A stretch of 64,000 nt of DNA, taken from assembly GCF_014644295.1 (NCBI RefSeq), contig NZ_BMKK01000003.1:124001-188000 (forward strand). The letters run 5' to 3'. The position numbers were made by a program, and so were the translations under genes. Positions 60,311 to 64,000 of this stretch are shown piece after piece. Position 1 is the stretch's first letter. Each line of letters opens with the position of its first letter. The stretch comes from Emticicia aquatilis. Lineage in GTDB: Bacteria > Bacteroidota > Bacteroidia > Cytophagales > Spirosomataceae. The notes beneath the pieces are model-generated. The model made no database searches and was not told where the DNA came from. It saw nothing but the letters and a program-made list of their open reading frames with translations.

Positions 60311-61471
60311 ATGAAATTAAGAATATTTTGTGTAATCTTTCTCTGTATCGGGTATTCTCAACTTGGCTATTCACAGTCAACTAAGATGAAAAAAAATGGT
60401 ACAGAGAAAGTGATAAAGATAGAAAAAAAAGAATTTGGTACTTTGCCCGATGGCACTAAGGCTGAGCTTTTTACGCTTCGGAATACCAATGGAATGGAAG
60501 CTCAGATTACTAATTACGGTGGCATTATTACAAGCTTGACCGCACCTGATAAAAATGGGAAATACGAAAATGTAACACTTGGCTGCGAAACCCTTGATGG
60601 TTACCTAAAAGGTGTTCCGTTTTTTGGGGCATTGATTGGAAGATACGGCAACCGAATTGGCAAAGGTAAATTTACACTCGATGGTCAAGAATATACTTTG
60701 GCCAAAAACAATGGCCCGAATGCCCTACATGGAGGAAAAAAAGGCTTCGATAAAGTACTTTGGAAAGCTACGGCAATAGATGGCCAAGAGCCACAACTGC
60801 AACTGAATTATACCTCAGTTGATGGAGAAGAAGGGTATCCAGGAAACTTGGATGTGGAGGTTATTTACACCCTCAAAAAAGACAATTCATTAAAAATTGA
60901 ATATAAAGCCAAAACCGATAAGACCACAGTTATAAACCTTACAAATCATACGTATTTCAATCTTACGGGTAATGTAAATAAAGAAATCCTTGACCATGAA
61001 GTTACTATCTTGGCCAATAAATTAGTACCTGTTGACAGAACCCTAATTCCAACGGGTGAACTCACGGCGGTTGCAGGTACTCCATTCGATTTCTTGACTG
61101 CTCACAAAATTGGCGAGCGAATCAACGATGCCAACGACCCACAAATAAAGTTTGGAAAAGGCTACGACCATTGTTGGGTATTTACTGATTCAAGCAATAA
61201 GTTGAAAAATGTCGCCTCGGTTTATGAGGCAACAACTGGCCGAAAAATGGAAGTTTTCACAACCGAACCCGCAATTCAATTTTATTCAGGCAATTTCTTA
61301 GATGGCTCAGCCATTACAAAGGGTGGGATTCCTGCGAAATTCCGTACAGGATTTTGCTTAGAAACACAGCATTATCCTGATTCACCGAATAAACCAAGTT
61401 TTCCAAGTACAGTTTTAAAACCAGGCGAAACCTATCAGACTACCACAATCTACAAGTTCTCAGTAAAATAA
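60311..61471 (+). CDS. galM: Aldose 1-epimerase (galactose mutarotase), exported
   Basis: The ATG at 60311 gives a signal peptide (LRIFCVIFLCIGYSQLGYSQ); an earlier Met at 60287 is less likely. The GalM fold is clear from ITNYGGIITSLTAPDKNGK, YGNRIGKGKFTLDG, NGPNALHGGKKGFDKVLW, VINLTNHTYFNLTG with the catalytic His, and GFCLETQHYPDSPNKP with the catalytic Glu. It interconverts anomers of released aldoses, here probably arabinose, xylose or galactose in the periplasm. It follows the esterase array by 146 bp. Confidence 0.95.
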   Translation: MKLRIFCVIFLCIGYSQLGYSQSTKMKKNGTEKVIKIEKKEFGTLPDGTKAELFTLRNTNGMEAQITNYGGIITSLTAPDKNGKYENVTLGCETLDGYLKGVPFFGALIGRYGNRIGKGKFTLDGQEYTLAKNNGPNALHGGKKGFDKVLWKATAIDGQEPQLQLNYTSVDGEEGYPGNLDVEVIYTLKKDNSLKIEYKAKTDKTTVINLTNHTYFNLTGNVNKEILDHEVTILANKLVPVDRTLIPTGELTAVAGTPFDFLTAHKIGERINDANDPQIKFGKGYDHCWVFTDSSNKLKNVASVYEATTGRKMEVFTTEPAIQFYSGNFLDGSAITKGGIPAKFRTGFCLETQHYPDSPNKPSFPSTVLKPGETYQTTTIYKFSVK

Positions 61472-61529
61472 TTTTGCTGAAAACTTAGCATCAATTTTTC
61501 TCATTTTCCAACTTCTTAAATTTTCATCT

Positions 61530-62264
61530 ATGAGTTTCAGCTTTAAACCCCTGCCGTTGGCAGTGGGCATTGTTATCCTTGTGGGTCTTGGATTACAAGG
61601 TTGTTCAGTTCAGTCAGCCAATAAGTCGGGCAATACCGCTAAAAGCGATACTTCACGAACACTTACACCTTACTTTACGGCAGCCACTGCCAAAATTAAA
61701 ACACCCGATGCCGATGGGTTCTTGCAACGCTGGCTACTTTTAGAGCCAATCGTTAAGCCTAATCGAAGCAATACCGTCTTTACTGATAGCTATTTGCGAA
61801 GTGCTTTTGCTACCGAATATTTCCCAAATCAGTTTTCGATACTTCCCAAAAATGGGGATAAAGTAAAGGTTGGAGAGCAACAGTTAACTTGGCATGCTCT
61901 CGAAAGTACCACATTCAATACCAAACTCTTTCGCTTCGCCTACGGCTTATATAAACCAGTTTATGGCGTGCTTTTCTGGGCGGTGACAGTGGTAAACTGT
62001 CCCGAAGAAATCAAAAATGTAAGAATGGCGGTGGGGTCAAACTCAGCATCAATGTGGTGGCTGAATGGAAAAGAAGCTATTTTACTTTCGGGTGATAGAC
62101 GTATGGTAATGGATGATTGCGTATCGAACCGCCTAACCCTCAATAAAGGTAAAAATATCATTCGTGGGGCAGTAATTAACGGCCCAGGAATGAGTGATTT
62201 TTGTGTTAGATTCCTCGATGAAAAAGGCGAACCAATTAAGAATATCACGATAAGTTATGAATGA
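61530..62264 (+). CDS. Exported jelly-roll-like protein of unknown function (copy B)
   Basis: A 244-residue paralogue of the protein at 31331-32086. It has a lipoprotein-like N-terminus (IVILVGLGLQGC), whereas copy A has an ordinary signal peptide. Shared blocks are LQRWLLLEPI, VFTDSYLRSAF, MWWLNGKEAILLSGDRRMVMDD and GKNIIRGAVINGPGMSDFCVRFLDEKGEPI. It is again 51 bp upstream of a GH43-ricin gene. This repeated pairing and the absence of catalytic motifs suggest a glycan-binding or scaffold partner, probably anchored to a membrane in this copy. Confidence 0.65.
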   Translation: MSFSFKPLPLAVGIVILVGLGLQGCSVQSANKSGNTAKSDTSRTLTPYFTAATAKIKTPDADGFLQRWLLLEPIVKPNRSNTVFTDSYLRSAFATEYFPNQFSILPKNGDKVKVGEQQLTWHALESTTFNTKLFRFAYGLYKPVYGVLFWAVTVVNCPEEIKNVRMAVGSNSASMWWLNGKEAILLSGDRRMVMDDCVSNRLTLNKGKNIIRGAVINGPGMSDFCVRFLDEKGEPIKNITISYE

Positions 62265-62315
62265 CTTTAAAGATTCATATTAGAAAAACATTCACAATTT
62301 TTTACTTACTGAAAA

Positions 62316-63767
62316 ATGAAATCAAGAATAAAAATATTGGCCGGAATTGTCCTTTTTTCAATAATTTCCACAGAAAAGACTTCGGCTCAGATTGGTAAAC
62401 CTTTCATTCATGACCCATCTACAATTCTGGAAAGTGATGGCAAATATTATACTTTTGGCACTCGTGGAGGCGGATTAATTTCAGAAGACGGCTGGACTTG
62501 GAACCCAGGAGGCGAACGACCAGGAGGAGGTGCAGCACCAGATATGCTCAAAATCGGAGATAGGTATTTGGTTGCTTATGGTGCTACGGGTGGCGGACTC
62601 GGAGGTGGCCATAACGGGAGGATTCTGACAATGTGGAATAAAACACTTGACCCAAAATCCCCAGATTTTAAATACACTGAGGCAATCGTAGTGGCATCAT
62701 CTGATGGCACCGAAGATTGTGATGCCATTGACCCAGGTTTATTGCTTGACCCAACCGATGGCAGATTGTGGTTGTCTTACGGTACTTACTTTGGCTTTAT
62801 TCGTTTGGTAGAACTCGACCCAAAAACTGGTAAGCGAGTAGAAGGAAACAAGGCTATCAATATTGCAATTGACTGTGAAGCAACGGCTTTGATGTATCGA
62901 GATGGTTGGTATTATCTACTCGGCACGCACGGTACCTGCTGCGATGGTGCAAACTCAACTTATAATATAGTGGTGGGGCGTTCGAAGAAAGTAACTGGGC
63001 CGTACCTTGACAACATGGGTAGAGATATGCTTAAAGGTGGTGGAAAAATGGTGATGGGTTCAGGTGGTGGTAGAGTAAACGGAGCTGGCCACTTCGGGCA
63101 TTGGAAACTTGATGATGGTGTAGAAAAAATGTCGTTTCACTACGAGGCAGATTTAGACCAAAGTGGGCGTAGCGTTTTAGCAATTCGTCCGCTGCTTTGG
63201 AAAAACGGCTGGCCAGTGGGTGGTGAACTGTTTAGAGAAGGAACTTATCAAATAGAATCAGAACGCCGTGGTTATGGCTTGGAACTGATAGTAGATTTTG
63301 TACGTATGGCTGGAGGTTTCCGTGGCCCACGTGACCCTAACGAACCTATCAAGCCTGTTGCTTCGCAAGAACTAAAGGATGTGATTGATACTTGGCCAAA
63401 GGGTGATATTGGTGTAAGAGCAGGCGATTATATTGCCAGACCTCACCAAAAATGGACGATTACTGCCGTGCCAGATGGTGGTGGTTACCCTGGTGGAGTT
63501 TATTATAAAATTGTGATTGCTGGAACTGATAGAGCATTGGCTGCCACTGCTGACGCTGAAGTAAAAACTGTGCCAGCATTTACTGGGGCTCCCGAGCAAC
63601 TTTGGAGAATAGACCAACTAATTGATGGTACTTACCGCATAATGCCAAAGGCTGTGCCAGGTACCAACGAAAAATTAGCCTTGATTTCTTCGGGTGATAG
63701 CACTCCAACTCTTGGAAAATTTGATATGAACAGCGATAATTCTAAATGGAATTTCAAGGCACATTAA
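62316..63767 (+). CDS. GH43-family protein with C-terminal ricin-like domain (copy B)
   Basis: A 483-residue paralogue of the protein at 29876-31306. A signal peptide is followed by a GH43 propeller (FIHDPSTILESDGKYYTFG; CDAIDPGLLLDPTDGRL; DCEATALMYRDGWYYLLGTHG) and a C-terminal beta-trefoil (QLWRIDQLIDGTYRIMPKA, SKWNF). All three acidic catalytic residues are present. It has a glycine-rich insertion (GGGLGGGHNG) absent from copy A. Probable alpha-L-arabinofuranosidase or beta-xylosidase. It is the last gene of the plus operon. Confidence 0.9.
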   Translation: MKSRIKILAGIVLFSIISTEKTSAQIGKPFIHDPSTILESDGKYYTFGTRGGGLISEDGWTWNPGGERPGGGAAPDMLKIGDRYLVAYGATGGGLGGGHNGRILTMWNKTLDPKSPDFKYTEAIVVASSDGTEDCDAIDPGLLLDPTDGRLWLSYGTYFGFIRLVELDPKTGKRVEGNKAINIAIDCEATALMYRDGWYYLLGTHGTCCDGANSTYNIVVGRSKKVTGPYLDNMGRDMLKGGGKMVMGSGGGRVNGAGHFGHWKLDDGVEKMSFHYEADLDQSGRSVLAIRPLLWKNGWPVGGELFREGTYQIESERRGYGLELIVDFVRMAGGFRGPRDPNEPIKPVASQELKDVIDTWPKGDIGVRAGDYIARPHQKWTITAVPDGGGYPGGVYYKIVIAGTDRALAATADAEVKTVPAFTGAPEQLWRIDQLIDGTYRIMPKAVPGTNEKLALISSGDSTPTLGKFDMNSDNSKWNFKAH

Positions 63768-63780
63768 TAATATTTTTAAT

Positions 63781-63822
63781 AAGTGAAACGACGTTGGCGA
63801 TTTCGCCAACGTCGTTTCACTT
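63781..63822 (+). terminator. Strong perfect hairpin ending the plus operon
   Basis: Two perfect 20-bp arms (AAGTGAAACGACGTTGGCGA and its complement) around TT lie 14 bp after the GH43 stop. There is little T-run, but length and position favour transcription termination or 3'-end protection. No ORF of note lies between here and the next hairpin. Confidence 0.65.
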
Positions 63823-63902
63823 GTAGATTTAGTAGCTATTTTAATCAAAAGATGATGCTAAGTTTATTAAGATTGTTTATATGGAAGTTGTTGAATTATA
63901 AA

Positions 63903-63944
63903 AAAAACGCTCAAACTTGGCCAATGTCATGTTTGAGCGTTTTT
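63903..63944 (-). terminator. Bidirectional terminator near right edge
   Basis: Arms AAAAACGCTCAAAC and GTTTGAGCGTTTTT (14 bp) flank a 14-nt loop, with T-runs on both strands. It probably ends a minus-strand gene entering from the right edge, whose putative stop lies at 63972-63974. Confidence 0.75.
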
Positions 63945-63971
63945 CGTTTGAAGAGGTTGGTAAACCAACTA

Positions 63972-64000
63972 TTATTGTTTTACACGAGTTAGTTTCATTT
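63972..64000 (-). CDS. C-terminal tail of a gene entering from the right edge (partial)
   Basis: Only 29 bases are visible. In the minus frame ending at 63972 the tail reads MKLTRVKQ and stop, directly before a strong terminator on that strand. The ending resembles the basic C-termini of type IX secretion sorting domains, but this is too short to be sure. The gene body is outside the window. Confidence 0.3.

Overview
The window looks like chromosome of a plant-polysaccharide-degrading member of the Bacteroidota, probably of the Cytophagia (Emticicia/Runella/Dyadobacter-like; genus not determinable by eye). The reasons are AT-rich DNA, three SusC/SusD pairs, lipoprotein signal peptides, TAnnTTTG-type promoter elements, a Nudix-type sugar regulator, and an ASPIC/UnbV FG-GAP lipoprotein. 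No tRNA, rRNA, CRISPR array, insertion sequence or phage gene was seen.

Layout. (1) 1-6527, minus: an exported RraA-like protein (cut by the left edge), a BASS-type transporter, and a SusD_2/SusC pair. Facing them at 6700-9209, plus, are an AraC regulator and a gluconokinase-type FGGY kinase. (2) 9372-14332, minus: a second SusD/SusC pair, divergent from a LacI-type regulator (14656) that carries an unusual N-terminal zinc ribbon. Between them lies a long perfect inverted repeat. A YrdB membrane protein and a CotH-like lipoprotein follow. (3) 17752-24280, minus: an L-arabinose catabolic cluster, araB, araA, mgsA, araD and an Fsa/Tal-type transaldolase, preceded by a Nudix-fold regulator resembling Bacteroides AraR. 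A broken DUF6934-like gene and a 49-codon ORF sit antisense between araB and araA. (4) 24539-41416, minus: one long hydrolase operon, GH95, two GH43, GH8, a double CE1 esterase, a jelly-roll-like protein, GH43-ricin, GH127/146, GH30 and GH51. (5) 41715-45026, minus: a large ASPIC/UnbV FG-GAP lipoprotein. (6) 45252-63767, plus: SusC, SusD, a CE6-type esterase, two other esterases, GH29, four tandem CE1-like esterases, aldose 1-epimerase, and a second copy of the jelly-roll-like protein plus GH43-ricin pair.

How it fits together. Blocks 4 and 6 form a divergent utilisation locus for a heavily decorated, acetylated and probably feruloylated arabinoxylan. Esterases strip acyl groups. GH43, GH51, GH127/146, GH95 and GH29 remove arabinose, xylose, L-galactose or L-fucose branches. 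GH30 and GH8 act on the xylan chain, SusC/D import oligosaccharides, and GalM equilibrates anomers. Block 3 takes released arabinose to the pentose-phosphate pathway. A 17-bp palindrome close to TGTGTCAAATTGACACA occurs six times, each time in a promoter region: before SusC 1, SusC 2, araB and GH95, and twice before SusC 3. This suggests one arabinose-responsive regulon, and the Nudix protein at 23582-24280 is the best candidate regulator.
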